Shown: positions 31,284 through 39,587 of the stretch, one piece after another | Layout: each line of letters starts with the position of its first letter | Numbering within the stretch: the stretch's first letter is position 1 | Assembly (NCBI GenBank): GCA_043769275.1 | Contig: JAYVJM010000063.1 | Span: forward strand, 1 to 48,789 | DNA: 48,789 nt | Source of the DNA: JAYVJM01 sp043769275 | Lineage (GTDB): Bacteria; Pseudomonadota; Gammaproteobacteria; Pseudomonadales; UBA7239 | Reading direction: 5' to 3' | The notes under the pieces: generated by a model | Databases searched by the model: none | What the model saw: only the letters and a program-made list of their open reading frames with translations | Told to the model about the DNA's origin: nothing | Program-made: the position numbers and the translations under genes

Positions 31284-32467
31284 TAAGGTGTTTCCTGCTG
31301 TGCGGGCACATCTTCTGGGTCGGTTAGCACGCCTTCAGACTCCGGTTTACTCGCTGGCGGTGTGTTTTTGTCCGACGGCGTATTTTCTGTTTCGCTTTCT
31401 TCATCCTGCATTCGCAAAGAACGCTGAATATCATCAGCGCGCTGCTCGATAATTTTTTGGGCGGCGCGCAAGGAATCGGAAATATCCGGCAGCTCGGGTG
31501 CAATGTCGATGCGCATCAATGCCTGCACATCATCCAGCCAGCTACGCACCAACGGATCTTCCGTCTGACAATATTGATTCACCCACGCATCCACGCGCTC
31601 CAGATTGCTCAAATAGGTTTGCTGTTGCGATTGCAGCAAACCCAACTGTGCCTGCACCAGCGCCAACTGCAAATTTTGGCGCATATACACTTCCTGCTCA
31701 GGCGGCAATAACGGCTCTACGTCCTGATCATAATGGTGTATACGCACAATATTCAGAAACAGCTTCCACAAGCGTTCGCTGTAATTTTGGCCGGCATCAT
31801 CGGCGGCGGCCGGCTCATCGGCGGCCTGCAAAAAACGCGAGCCGCTGGTTAAAAGACCCGTTTGCGAAGACAGCGTCTGAAGGCGCAGGTAAATGCCGTC
31901 GCGATCAACATGCGGAACCTTGCGCAACGCAGCACGATCCTTGGCGATAGCGCTGCGCACCGGCAATAAACTGGGGTCTTTTTGCTTCATTAATGCGCCA
32001 TCTGCCGACGCAAGCAGTAAGTCGGCAGTGGCGGCATCGCGGGCGATAAACAGACGTTGCTGCGCTTGCGTCAACAAAAATTCCGCTTCCGCTAAACGCC
32101 AATAGCTGGTGTCAATGCGGTCAAGATTTTGCAATTTTTCACTGTTTTCGGCGAGGACTGCGACGGTTCGCTCTCGAAAATGCGCTGCTTTTTCAGCTTC
32201 CTGCTGTGATGTTGCCTGCGCATCCTGTAGATCGGCGGCTATCTTGTCCACCGCCGCCACTGTTTTCTGCTGGTCTATCGTCGCCTGCATCCATTTGCTT
32301 TGCGTCGTGTTGGTTTGCTCCCACAAATAAAAACACGCACCCAAAGCCGCCGCGCCCATTAACATAAGCAAGAAAAGCGCGCTGCAAATCAGCCACAAAT
32401 CTCTTTTACTTACAGCGGAAGGCTTGGTGTCTGCCGAAACAGTGCTGTTGGAAAACGTATCATTCAT
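31283..32467 (-). CDS. hemX: HemX, membrane-anchored coiled-coil protein of the haem operon
   Basis: Often annotated as a uroporphyrinogen-III C-methyltransferase but lacking that fold; its role in haem synthesis is indirect. The 394-residue product has one membrane helix at about 26-50, then a coiled coil (about 65-115) and the family domain with DTSYWRLAEAEFLLTQAQQRL and LLASADGAL. The C-terminus is acidic and Pro/Glu-rich. Its start overlaps hemD by eight bases. Confidence 0.9.
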   Translation of the reverse strand: MNDTFSNSTVSADTKPSAVSKRDLWLICSALFLLMLMGAAALGACFYLWEQTNTTQSKWMQATIDQQKTVAAVDKIAADLQDAQATSQQEAEKAAHFRERTVAVLAENSEKLQNLDRIDTSYWRLAEAEFLLTQAQQRLFIARDAATADLLLASADGALMKQKDPSLLPVRSAIAKDRAALRKVPHVDRDGIYLRLQTLSSQTGLLTSGSRFLQAADEPAAADDAGQNYSERLWKLFLNIVRIHHYDQDVEPLLPPEQEVYMRQNLQLALVQAQLGLLQSQQQTYLSNLERVDAWVNQYCQTEDPLVRSWLDDVQALMRIDIAPELPDISDSLRAAQKIIEQRADDIQRSLRMQDEESETENTPSDKNTPPASKPESEGVLTDPEDVPAQQETP

Positions 32468-33281
32468 GGACTGAAGGTTCCTTGCGCTGTGTCAATGGCG
32501 CGAGATGGGCGCAACACCACGCGCTCAATGTATTGATAATAGTCTCGTCTAAAGCATCTGGCGCACAGAGAACCGACAAACCCCGCGCGCGTGCCGCTTG
32601 TGCGACGCGCTCACTAGGCACCAGCCAAGTTGTGTGCGGCATTGCAAAAACATGTGGCGCAGCCAACTGCATATTATCGAGAGTCTCTAGGCTGTTGATA
32701 CACACAACGCTCGGCAGCGACGGCTGCCAAGCCGCCCATTGTTGCGTCGCTTCAGCGGGCAAACAACGCCGATACAGTTCGCAATAATCCACCTGCATAC
32801 CCCGTTCACGCAAACGTAAAGCCAACATTTCACGCCCACCCAATCCACGAAAAATAAGGCCGCGTTGCCCCGACACCTTTTGCAATTGCGGTACCGCTAA
32901 CAGACCCTCACTGTCCATGCGCGCGGGGCAAATGGCCTCAATGCCGTTTTCATGCAGCAAAGCCGCTGTACTGCGGCCAATAGCGTACGCTTGCGTGCCA
33001 ATCGGCCACGTCTGCCCCCTTTTTTGCAGGGCAGACAAAGCCGCTGCCGCCGCATTTTGGCTGATAAACACCGCATGCTGACAAGACAACAAACCCTGAA
33101 GCAAGGTGTCGATGCGCGTGCGCTGCGCAAGCGTTTGCAAAGGCTCTATGGCCAACAATGGGATATGAACCGCATCTGCGCCCAAGGCACGCAAAGCCAA
33201 CAGCAAGTTGTCGCCTTGTTGCTGTGGCCGCGTGACCACAACCGACAAGCCCTGCAAATTTACAAGCGCTTTTGGGTTCAT
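32460..33281 (-). CDS. hemD: Uroporphyrinogen-III synthase
   Basis: Closes linear hydroxymethylbilane into uroporphyrinogen III with inversion of ring D. The family is poorly conserved. The 273-residue product shows the expected two-lobed pattern: VVVTRPQQQGDNLLLALRALG at the start, AVFISQNAAAAALSAL at about 88-105, YAIGRSTAALLHENG, and VVCINSLETLDNM in the second half. Its ATG overlaps the hemC stop (ATGA), which supports the assignment as much as the sequence does. Confidence 0.88.
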   Translation of the reverse strand: MNPKALVNLQGLSVVVTRPQQQGDNLLLALRALGADAVHIPLLAIEPLQTLAQRTRIDTLLQGLLSCQHAVFISQNAAAAALSALQKRGQTWPIGTQAYAIGRSTAALLHENGIEAICPARMDSEGLLAVPQLQKVSGQRGLIFRGLGGREMLALRLRERGMQVDYCELYRRCLPAEATQQWAAWQPSLPSVVCINSLETLDNMQLAAPHVFAMPHTTWLVPSERVAQAARARGLSVLCAPDALDETIINTLSAWCCAHLAPLTQRKEPSVHE

Positions 33282-34225
33282 GGCTGGGCGTAAACAGCAG
33301 CAAGGATGGATGCGGCACCAGCCGCCAGCAACTGCTCTGCCACCTGTACGCCAAGTGCTTCTGGGCAGCCCGTCGAGCGAGCGCTCGCTTCCAATATTTG
33401 TGCGCCATCAATGCTGCCGACAAGCCCGCGCAAAAAAAGCGTTTCATTTTCCAGCACGGCATAACAGGCAATGGGCACCTGACAACCGCCCTGCAAATGG
33501 CGATTCAGCGCCCGCTCAGCCAACACACAGCGCGCTGTTTTTTCACAATGCAGCGGCGCGATCAGTGCCGCAATGCCCGCGTCATTAGCGCGCAGCTCGA
33601 TGCCCACCGCGCCTTGCCCGCCCGCCGGTAAACTCAATTCGGGCGACAGCAGTGTGCATATACGCGCCTGCAACCCCAAACGCTCTAAACCCGCTCCCGC
33701 CAATACAATGGCATCAAAAGCACCGGCATCGAGCTTATTAAGGCGGGTGTTGATGTTGCCGCGAAGATCCAAAAACTGTAGATCAGGACGCACGCGACGC
33801 AACTGGCTTTGGCGGCGCAAACTGGACGTGCCGACACGGGCACCGGCTGGCATATCGTGAATGTGGGCGAAGTGATGACTCACCCAAGCATCCAGCGGCT
33901 CGCCGCGTGCGCATATGCTGCCCAAATGCAAACCGTCCGGCAGCACCATCGGCAAATCTTTCATAGAGTGCACCGCTATATCCGCCTCGCCCGCCAGCAG
34001 CGCATGCTCTAACTCTTTGACAAACAAAGCCTTTCCGCCAATTTTAGACAGCGACGTGTCCAGCAATATGTCGCCACGCGTGGTGAACTCCCGCAACTCC
34101 ACCACCGCATCAGGGCAATAGCGTAGTACTTCACGCCGAACAAGCGCCGCCTGCCACAAAGCCAGCGGGCTGCTGCGCGTGGCGATACGCAAATGCGGCG
34201 ACGATAAAACGTTAGATGTGCTCAC
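33278..34225 (-). CDS. hemC: Porphobilinogen deaminase (hydroxymethylbilane synthase)
   Basis: Joins four porphobilinogen units into hydroxymethylbilane on a dipyrromethane cofactor. The GTG at 34225 is chosen because it gives the normal length (315 residues) and a start just before LRIATRSSPLALWQA; the frame itself is open further upstream. Motifs include HSMKDLPMVLP, RVGTSSLRRQSQL, DLRGNINTRLNKLD and the cofactor-binding cysteine in LQGGCQVPIACYA. First gene of the haem operon; the promoter must lie in the 137-base gap to the divergent gene at 34363. Confidence 0.94.
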   Translation of the reverse strand: MSTSNVLSSPHLRIATRSSPLALWQAALVRREVLRYCPDAVVELREFTTRGDILLDTSLSKIGGKALFVKELEHALLAGEADIAVHSMKDLPMVLPDGLHLGSICARGEPLDAWVSHHFAHIHDMPAGARVGTSSLRRQSQLRRVRPDLQFLDLRGNINTRLNKLDAGAFDAIVLAGAGLERLGLQARICTLLSPELSLPAGGQGAVGIELRANDAGIAALIAPLHCEKTARCVLAERALNRHLQGGCQVPIACYAVLENETLFLRGLVGSIDGAQILEASARSTGCPEALGVQVAEQLLAAGAASILAAVYAQP

Positions 34226-34362
34226 GGGCAAAAGGGGGGCGCAAAACAGGGAGCGGCCATGATAGCAGAGACTATGCAGCAGGTTGCTGCTATTGCGCAT
34301 TGACTCACTCTGGCGCGACTTCTAGCATGCCTGCCCTCTCAAGCAATAATGAAAATCACGCC

Positions 34363-35454
34363 ATGAGCCTCTCCTTACAAACCCCTGTGTCCCTGCAAAC
34401 ACCCATCACCGACCTGCTTGGCTGCCAGTACCCCATTATTCAAACCGCGATGGGTTGGGTAGCTGACCCCTGTCTAGTGGCGGGCAGCTGCAATGCGGGT
34501 GGCTTTGGTTTTCTAGCGGGCGCGACTATCCCGCCGACGCAAATGGAAGCGGCGATTGAGAAAACCCTTTCACTGACCAACAAACCCTTCGGCGTAAACT
34601 TCCACATGTATCAACCTAACGCGGCACAAATTGTCGATATGGTAGTGCGCCACAACGTGCGCGCCGTGAGTTATTCGCGCTCACCCGGCAAAGACCTAGT
34701 GAAAAAACTCAAAGATGCCGGCGTGAAATGTATTCCCACTATCGGCCTGCCCAAACACGCGACCAAAGCCATTGAAATGGGCGCAGATGCCGTGACGATT
34801 CAGGGCGGCGAAGGCGGCGGTCACACGGGCGCAGTGCCCACCACATTGTTGGTGCCACAAGTGATTGATGCCGTGGCAGGCCGCGTGCCGGTGCTGGCCG
34901 CAGGCGGTTTTAAAGACGGGCGCGGGCTGGTGGCGGCGTTGGCGTGGGGCGCAGATGGCATCGCCATGGGCACGCGCTTTTTGTTGACGCAGGAAAGCCC
35001 TGTGCCCTCGGCCACCAAAGAGCGTTATTTGGCCTGCAAAAATCCGGCGGAAATTATTGTGTCAAGCGCGCTGGATGGCATGCCGCAGCGCATGATTTTG
35101 AATGAGTTTTTGCGTTCGGTGGAAAAATCCGGCTCACTGCACAAGCTGTTTCTCTCCCTGCAAAACGGCCTTAAATACCGCAAACTTACCGGTGCCAGTT
35201 TTCTGTCGTTGCTGCAAGCGGCGCTCGCCATGCGCCGTCATGATGGCTTGACGCTGTCGCAAGCCATGTTCTCCGCCAACAGCCCCATGATTATCCAAAA
35301 AGCCATGGTTGATGGCCTGCCGGCTGAGGGCGCGTTACCATCGGGGCAGGTGGCGGGCGTGATCGACGATCTACCCTCTTGTGCGGAGTTAATTGCGCGC
35401 ATTGTGCGCGAAGCAGAAGAGCGGCTGCGGGTGTTAGCGGGGCGGGTGGGATAA
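34363..35454 (+). CDS. Nitronate monooxygenase / 2-nitropropane dioxygenase-family flavoprotein
   Basis: An FMN-dependent TIM-barrel enzyme. Family members oxidise nitronates, while close relatives reduce enoyl-ACP (FabK), so the substrate is uncertain. From the ATG at 34363 the product is 363 residues. Recognisable segments are PIIQTAMGWVADPCLVAGSC at the N-terminus, KPFGVNFHMYQPNA, the flavin-binding TIQGGEGGGHTG with the conserved histidine, VLAAGGFKDGRGLVAALAWGADG, and MGTRFLLTQESPV. An ATG at 34327 would add 12 residues. It is divergent from hemC, and no strong ribosome binding site is seen for either start. Confidence 0.88.
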   Translation: MSLSLQTPVSLQTPITDLLGCQYPIIQTAMGWVADPCLVAGSCNAGGFGFLAGATIPPTQMEAAIEKTLSLTNKPFGVNFHMYQPNAAQIVDMVVRHNVRAVSYSRSPGKDLVKKLKDAGVKCIPTIGLPKHATKAIEMGADAVTIQGGEGGGHTGAVPTTLLVPQVIDAVAGRVPVLAAGGFKDGRGLVAALAWGADGIAMGTRFLLTQESPVPSATKERYLACKNPAEIIVSSALDGMPQRMILNEFLRSVEKSGSLHKLFLSLQNGLKYRKLTGASFLSLLQAALAMRRHDGLTLSQAMFSANSPMIIQKAMVDGLPAEGALPSGQVAGVIDDLPSCAELIARIVREAEERLRVLAGRVG

Positions 35455-35469
35455 ACATAAGAGGTTTGT

Positions 35470-35757
35470 ATGCACGAGTATTTCAGTGATAGAGAAAACG
35501 GCCCGAAAGCAAGAATCGAAGAAAATATCTCCCCTGAGGTCTGGAAAAGTATTGCTGGGCTTATTGAAAATGAGGTTGCGTTAGGTTCCTTTGGTGAAAG
35601 TTATCCCAAAGTGTGCAAGGACGGAACCGCCACCATAGGCACCAACGAAGAGACTTTTTCTAGTGCAATGATGGGAATGATGGGAAAAAATCCTAAGCTG
35701 GTATGGCCCCTTCAGACAACCAGAGCCGAGTGGGACGACGACGATGTCCCATTTTAA
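35470..35757 (+). CDS. AbiJ-NTD4-like protein, N-terminal part (split gene, first frame)
   Basis: A 95-residue frame starting MHEYFSDRENGPKARIEEN, with VWKSIAGLIENEVALGSFGESYP and ending in WPL plus an acidic tail. GAGG precedes its ATG, 15 bases after the monooxygenase stop. Together with the following frame this resembles a family of about 330-residue proteins carrying an AbiJ N-terminal domain 4, found with abortive-infection type genes. I remember those as single proteins, so this is probably the first half of one gene interrupted by a frameshift, or a naturally overlapping pair. From memory of the family, not from a search. Confidence 0.6.
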   Translation: MHEYFSDRENGPKARIEENISPEVWKSIAGLIENEVALGSFGESYPKVCKDGTATIGTNEETFSSAMMGMMGKNPKLVWPLQTTRAEWDDDDVPF

Positions 35758-36448
35758 TCAAAAGCCGTTCGCACCCGATACGTTGGTGATTCTGGATTTT
35801 ATTGAGTTTTGCTATCGCGAAATCCGTCAGCCAATCAAGGGTGACTACCACAAGTATTACAAGCACCACCACCTGTCCTTCGATAAAAAGAAGGGACAGC
35901 AAAAGTTTCTGGAAGAAATCAACACGCTCTTTGCGCGCAATGGCATTGCTTATGAATTGTCGCCGGAAGGGAAAATTCAGCGTTTAGCGTCACCTGTACT
36001 GCGCGAGGCGCTTTCCGATGCGCGCTTTGCATCTGGTAACTGTACGCTTGATGGTTATCTGGAGGACGCACGCAAAAAGTTTCTAAATCCAGATATAAAA
36101 GTTCGAAAGGAAGCACTGGAACGCTTGTGGGACGGGTGGGAATGTTTAAAAACTTTCTACGAAAGGGACAAAAAAAAGTCTACTGCGAAACTGCTTAGTA
36201 ATGCTGCACCAGAGAAGACCTTTTGTGCTCTGCTTGATAAGGAAAGCCAAGAACTAACTTATATTGGCAATAATTTCTGTATCAGGCATTCCGAAACATA
36301 TCAAACACCGATAGCGTTATCGGCGCATGTTGATTACCTGTTTCATCGCCTTTTTTCATTGATGCTGCTTTTGTTGCCAAGAAACAATGCGCGTGAATCC
36401 ATAAAGAAAGGCATGGAGGAGCCCATTAAAAATGGAGGAACCCATTAA
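35744..36448 (+). CDS. AbiJ-NTD4-like protein, C-terminal part (split gene, second frame)
   Basis: A 234-residue frame overlapping the previous one by 14 bases, in the next forward frame. It reads TLVILDFIEFCYREIRQPIKGDYHKYYKHHHLSF, then IAYELSPEGKIQRLASPVLREAL, ALERLWDGWECLKTF, and NNFCIRHSETYQTP ... HVDYLFHRLFSLMLLLLP. The RHSE region could be a HEPN-type ribonuclease site, but this is not established. The last 11 codons come from a 19-bp tandem repeat at 36413-36452. A single-base change in the overlap would join both parts into one protein of about 325 residues. Confidence 0.6.
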   Translation: MSHFNQKPFAPDTLVILDFIEFCYREIRQPIKGDYHKYYKHHHLSFDKKKGQQKFLEEINTLFARNGIAYELSPEGKIQRLASPVLREALSDARFASGNCTLDGYLEDARKKFLNPDIKVRKEALERLWDGWECLKTFYERDKKKSTAKLLSNAAPEKTFCALLDKESQELTYIGNNFCIRHSETYQTPIALSAHVDYLFHRLFSLMLLLLPRNNARESIKKGMEEPIKNGGTH

Positions 36449-36452
36449 AAAT
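36413..36452 (+). repeat. 19-bp tandem duplication at the 3' end of the AbiJ-like gene
   Basis: ATGGAGGAGCCCATTAAAAAT is followed, sharing two bases, by ATGGAGGAACCCATTAAAAAT, with one mismatch. It shifts the end of the upstream frame and marks the junction to the methyltransferase remnant. Confidence 0.85.
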
Positions 36453-36502
36453 TGCGCCAATTTTTGATGCGGCATTTTTTCCAGAATGAGCAGCCTGAAT
36501 AA

Positions 36503-36826
36503 ATGCTGCACTGTATTCCCGGCACGATCGAATCAAAAACCGTTGTATTTGAGTACCTGAAAACCCTGATGAATCCCCGAGCGGTTATTTTTGGATCAAC
36601 CCTGTTGCAAGGCGATATTCCCAGACGTTGGCTGGCGCAGCGGCTGATGAACGTTTACAACAGCAAAGGTATTTGCTCAAACCAACACGACACACTGGAA
36701 GGGCTGACGCGTGCGCTTGATCGGCGTTTTCGGCATGTTTCCATTGAGGTTGTTGGATGTGCCGCGCTTTTTCCGCGTATGTGTGAAATCTCCACTATTT
36801 TTATCTACCCACAGAGCCATCCATGA
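36503..36826 (+). pseudogene. Class I SAM-dependent methyltransferase, C-terminal remnant
   Basis: The 107-codon frame starts MLHCIPGTIESKTVVFEYLK and continues NPRAVIFGSTLLQGDIPRRW, LMNVYNSKGICSNQHDTLEGL and IEVVGCAALFPRM. This matches only the second half of a roughly 200-residue class I methyltransferase. The Rossmann half with the SAM-binding glycine loop is missing, and a stop codon directly precedes the ATG. The break coincides with the 3' end of the AbiJ-like gene, so insertion of that module probably removed the first half. The last four bases overlap the phnA ATG. Confidence 0.75.
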
Positions 36827-37032
36827 CAGTCAAAGACAGCAACGGCAATGAACTTTCTGACGGCGACTCCGTGCAGGTAATTAAAGACTTAAAAGTCAAA
36901 AGCTCATCGCTAACATTAAAGCGTGGGCAAACGTATAAAAATATCCGCCTCACCGATAAAAGCGAAGAGGTTGAATGCCGTGAAGGCAAAAGCACGCTGG
37001 TGCTAAAAACCGGTTTCTTGAAAAAAGTGTGA
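36823..37032 (+). CDS. Short PhnA-domain protein (YjdM C-terminal domain)
   Basis: A 69-residue cytoplasmic protein with the pattern VKDSNGNELSDGDSVQVIKDLKVKSSSLTLKRG ... NIRL, the PhnA (YjdM) domain. The zinc-ribbon domain found ahead of it in E. coli YjdM is absent; such short forms occur widely. Despite the name, a role in phosphonate use is not supported for this family. Its start overlaps the stop of the methyltransferase remnant. Confidence 0.85.
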   Translation: MTVKDSNGNELSDGDSVQVIKDLKVKSSSLTLKRGQTYKNIRLTDKSEEVECREGKSTLVLKTGFLKKV

Positions 37033-37069
37033 TGCGCGTAGATCGGGCGGCTTAACAACACACGCCGTA

Positions 37070-37644
37070 CTAGGCACCCGGAAGACCGCCTATCTCTGAT
37101 GTGGTAGCACGACAACCTTCTGGCATCACTTTATCCGGCAGGCCCGGGTTAGCCTGGTACCAAGCCCACCCGCTGTTGCTACACTTCCACGTTTTGCCCG
37201 CATCAAAGGTTACCCAGATGTACTGCTTGCCGGCAATGCTGCTTTCTGCGGTATCGCTCATGGTTACGGTGAACTGCATCCCCCCCATGTGAGCATCTCC
37301 GCTGGTGTAGGGAATTTGTCCCATGTGGTAATACTGGATTTTGCTGGCATATTTTGACGGGTTATCCAACCATGTGGTCGGAAAACCGCCGCCTGACTGT
37401 TCGCCAATATCCGACAAAGTCAACGCCACGGTGCCGTTGTGGTCAATAACGCCACGGTGCCGTTGTGGTCAATCGCGTAACGCGCGGCTTTCTCTTTGAC
37501 GGCATACGACATCTCTAACGTTTCTGCCACCTGCACCTTGGCGATATACCCGTTATAGGCAGGCATAGCCAACGCCGCTAGAATACCCACAATCGCTACC
37601 CCTATAAGTATCTCAACTAAAGTAAAGCCCCGCTGATTGGCCAT
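37070..37644 (-). pseudogene. Type IV pilin, frameshifted by a 26-bp tandem duplication
   Basis: A prepilin starting at the ATG at 37644: leader MANQRG, then the processed end FTLVEILIGVAIVGILAAL with Glu at +5, the hallmark for PilD cleavage and pilus assembly. The frame runs to about residue 73 (HNGTVALLTTTAPWR) and stops. The rest lies in another frame from HNGTVALTLSDIGEQ onward and ends with a cysteine pair (TWKCSNS ... MPEGCR) typical of the pilin D-loop. An exact duplication at 37421-37472 explains the shift: deleting 26 bases would restore one 182-residue prepilin. As it stands only a truncated pilin is made. No pilus assembly genes lie nearby. Confidence 0.88.
37421..37472 (-). repeat. 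26-bp tandem duplication inside the pilin gene
   Basis: Copies at 37421-37446 and 37447-37472 are identical except for the first base (C versus T). The unit contains AACGCCACGGTGCCGTTGTG. Since 26 is not a multiple of three, the extra copy shifts the reading frame of the pilin. Confidence 0.97.
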
Positions 37645-37782
37645 AACGGCTGGCACCCTATACCCGTGCGATATTTTAAGTATGGTCAAAAAAGACCGCT
37701 TTGCTTGCTCTTTTCAACGAAACACCCATGAGAACAAACAACAAAACACGAATAAACAAAGCCACCAATGACAGGAAGAACT

Positions 37783-38538
37783 ATGAACAAGCCTTTTAAT
37801 ATCACGATCAACAAAAACGGCATCGCCGAACTGGTTTTCAACAAGCCGCCCGTCAACGCCTTCAGCGCGCAAGGCTGGGCAGACATTGCCGCTGAAATTG
37901 AGGCGCTGGGGCTAAACGATACGGTGCGCGTCATTATTATCGCGGCGGAAGGGCGCGGTTTTTGTGCTGGTGTCGACATCAAAGAACTTGCCGCAAATAG
38001 CAGCCTTATCACGAAAGTAAACAAAGGGAATTACGACAGCTTCAAGGCGATACACCGCAACCCAAAACCGGTCATTGTGGCCGTACACGGTTTTGTGTTG
38101 GGCGGAGGTATCGGCATCTGCGGTGCCGCCGACATCATTCTTGCCTCCGAATGTGCCACCTTTGCCGTACCGGAAGTGGATCGCGGCGCGATGGGCGGCG
38201 GCGCACATTTACAGCGCATGTTTCCTGTGCAAAAAGTGCGCTTTATGTATTTCACTGGAGAAGCCATTAACGCACAGGAGGCACATCGTTTAGGTGCAGT
38301 AGAGTGCGTGGTGCCACGCAACCAACTGATGGCAACAGCGCGCACCATCGCCGCAAAAATTGCGGAAAAAAGCCCAGCCATGATCGCGCTTGCCAAAGAA
38401 GCCCTGAACGGCATTGAAGACGGAAACCTAGAAGATAAATACCGCTGGGAACAGGGTTTTACGCTACAAGCTTATAGCGATAAAGACTCACAAGAAGCCC
38501 GCGATGCGTTTGTCGAAAAACGCGAAGCGCGGTTCTAG
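37783..38538 (+). CDS. Enoyl-CoA hydratase/isomerase-family protein
   Basis: A crotonase-fold acyl-CoA enzyme. From the ATG at 37783 (AGGAAG upstream) the product is 251 residues. Family features: LVFNKPPVNAFSA, the oxyanion-hole segments GRGFCAGVDIKEL and HGFVLGGGIGICGAADIILAS, and PEVDRGAMGGGAHLQRMFP. The glutamate and aspartate positions do not clearly fix whether it hydrates, isomerises or cleaves, so the pathway (fatty acid, steroid or other) is open. It stands alone between the pilin and gshB. Confidence 0.9.
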   Translation: MNKPFNITINKNGIAELVFNKPPVNAFSAQGWADIAAEIEALGLNDTVRVIIIAAEGRGFCAGVDIKELAANSSLITKVNKGNYDSFKAIHRNPKPVIVAVHGFVLGGGIGICGAADIILASECATFAVPEVDRGAMGGGAHLQRMFPVQKVRFMYFTGEAINAQEAHRLGAVECVVPRNQLMATARTIAAKIAEKSPAMIALAKEALNGIEDGNLEDKYRWEQGFTLQAYSDKDSQEARDAFVEKREARF

Positions 38539-38600
38539 GCCGCTTGCGCTGGTCGCAGCTTCTCCGTAAGTTGAAACACTCTGATCACTCGGGACTGTTT

Positions 38601-39587
38601 ATGCACAGCACAGCAACCCGCCGTACGCTGGCGGTGGTGATGGATCCTATAGAGGCCATCAGCTACAAAAAAGACACCACACTTGCCATGCTGTGGGCGG
38701 CATCCGATGCCGACTTTCAGTTGTTTTATCTAACGCTGCCACAATTGTTGTCGCGCAATGGCGAAGCCTGCGCGTTGCTGCGGCCATTGCAGGTTTTTCG
38801 TGATCCAGCCTGCTGGTTTGCGCTGGGGGAGGCCGAGGAGCGCCCGCTCGCCTCGCTGGATGTCATCCTGATGCGCAAAGACCCGCCTTTTGATATGGAT
38901 TACATCTATGCCACCTACCTGCTTGAACAGGCTGAAGCGGGTGGCGCTTTCGTAACCAACAAACCACGCAGCTTGCGCGACTGCAATGAAAAGCTGTTTG
39001 CCACACAGTTTCCGCTGTGCTGCCCTCCACTGCTTGTGAGCAGCAACAGCACCATGCTGCGTCAATTTCACAGCGAACACGGTGATGTGATATTAAAACC
39101 ACTAGACGGCATGGGTGGCCGCTCCATTTTTCGCGTAAAAGCGAACGACCACAATCTGGGCGTGATTATCGAAACGCTAACCGACAACGGTACGCGCCCC
39201 ATCATGGCGCAACGATTTTTGCCGGAAATTGTAGCAGGCGATAAACGCATATTGATGATCGACGGCGAACCTGTTTCACACTGTTTGGCACGCATTCCTG
39301 CGCAAGGCGAAAACCGCGGCAACCTCGCCGCCGGTGGACACGGCGAAGTCCGGCCACTAAGTGGGCGCGACCGCTGGATCGCCGCACAAGTCGCGCCAGA
39401 ATTACGCAAACGCGGCCTGCTTTTTGTGGGGTTAGATGTGATCGGCGACCACCTAACCGAAATCAACGTCACCAGCCCCACCTGTTTGCGCGAAATAGCG
39501 TCAGTGTGCGGCGAAGACCTTGCTGCGCGCTTTATCCAAACACTGCTGCGCGCAATAGGGAATCCATCACAGGCCGCGCCCACATGA
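38601..39587 (+). CDS. gshB: Glutathione synthetase
   Basis: Joins gamma-glutamylcysteine and glycine using ATP. The ATG at 38601 gives 328 residues, near the E. coli length. N-terminal segment VVMDPIEAISYKKDTTLAMLW; then MRKDPPFDMDYIYATYLLE; the ATP-grasp core DVILKPLDGMGGRSIF; PIMAQRFLPEIVAGDKRILMIDGEP; and RGNLAAGGHGEVRPL with DVIGDHLTEINVTSPT. Its stop overlaps the tonB ATG (ATGA), the same gene pair and order as in pseudomonads. Confidence 0.97.
   Translation: MHSTATRRTLAVVMDPIEAISYKKDTTLAMLWAASDADFQLFYLTLPQLLSRNGEACALLRPLQVFRDPACWFALGEAEERPLASLDVILMRKDPPFDMDYIYATYLLEQAEAGGAFVTNKPRSLRDCNEKLFATQFPLCCPPLLVSSNSTMLRQFHSEHGDVILKPLDGMGGRSIFRVKANDHNLGVIIETLTDNGTRPIMAQRFLPEIVAGDKRILMIDGEPVSHCLARIPAQGENRGNLAAGGHGEVRPLSGRDRWIAAQVAPELRKRGLLFVGLDVIGDHLTEINVTSPTCLREIASVCGEDLAARFIQTLLRAIGNPSQAAPT

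Noticed and set aside
36823..37032. A phosphonate-use role for the PhnA-domain gene
   Set aside because: The name is historical; no phosphonate genes are near and the family role is not established.
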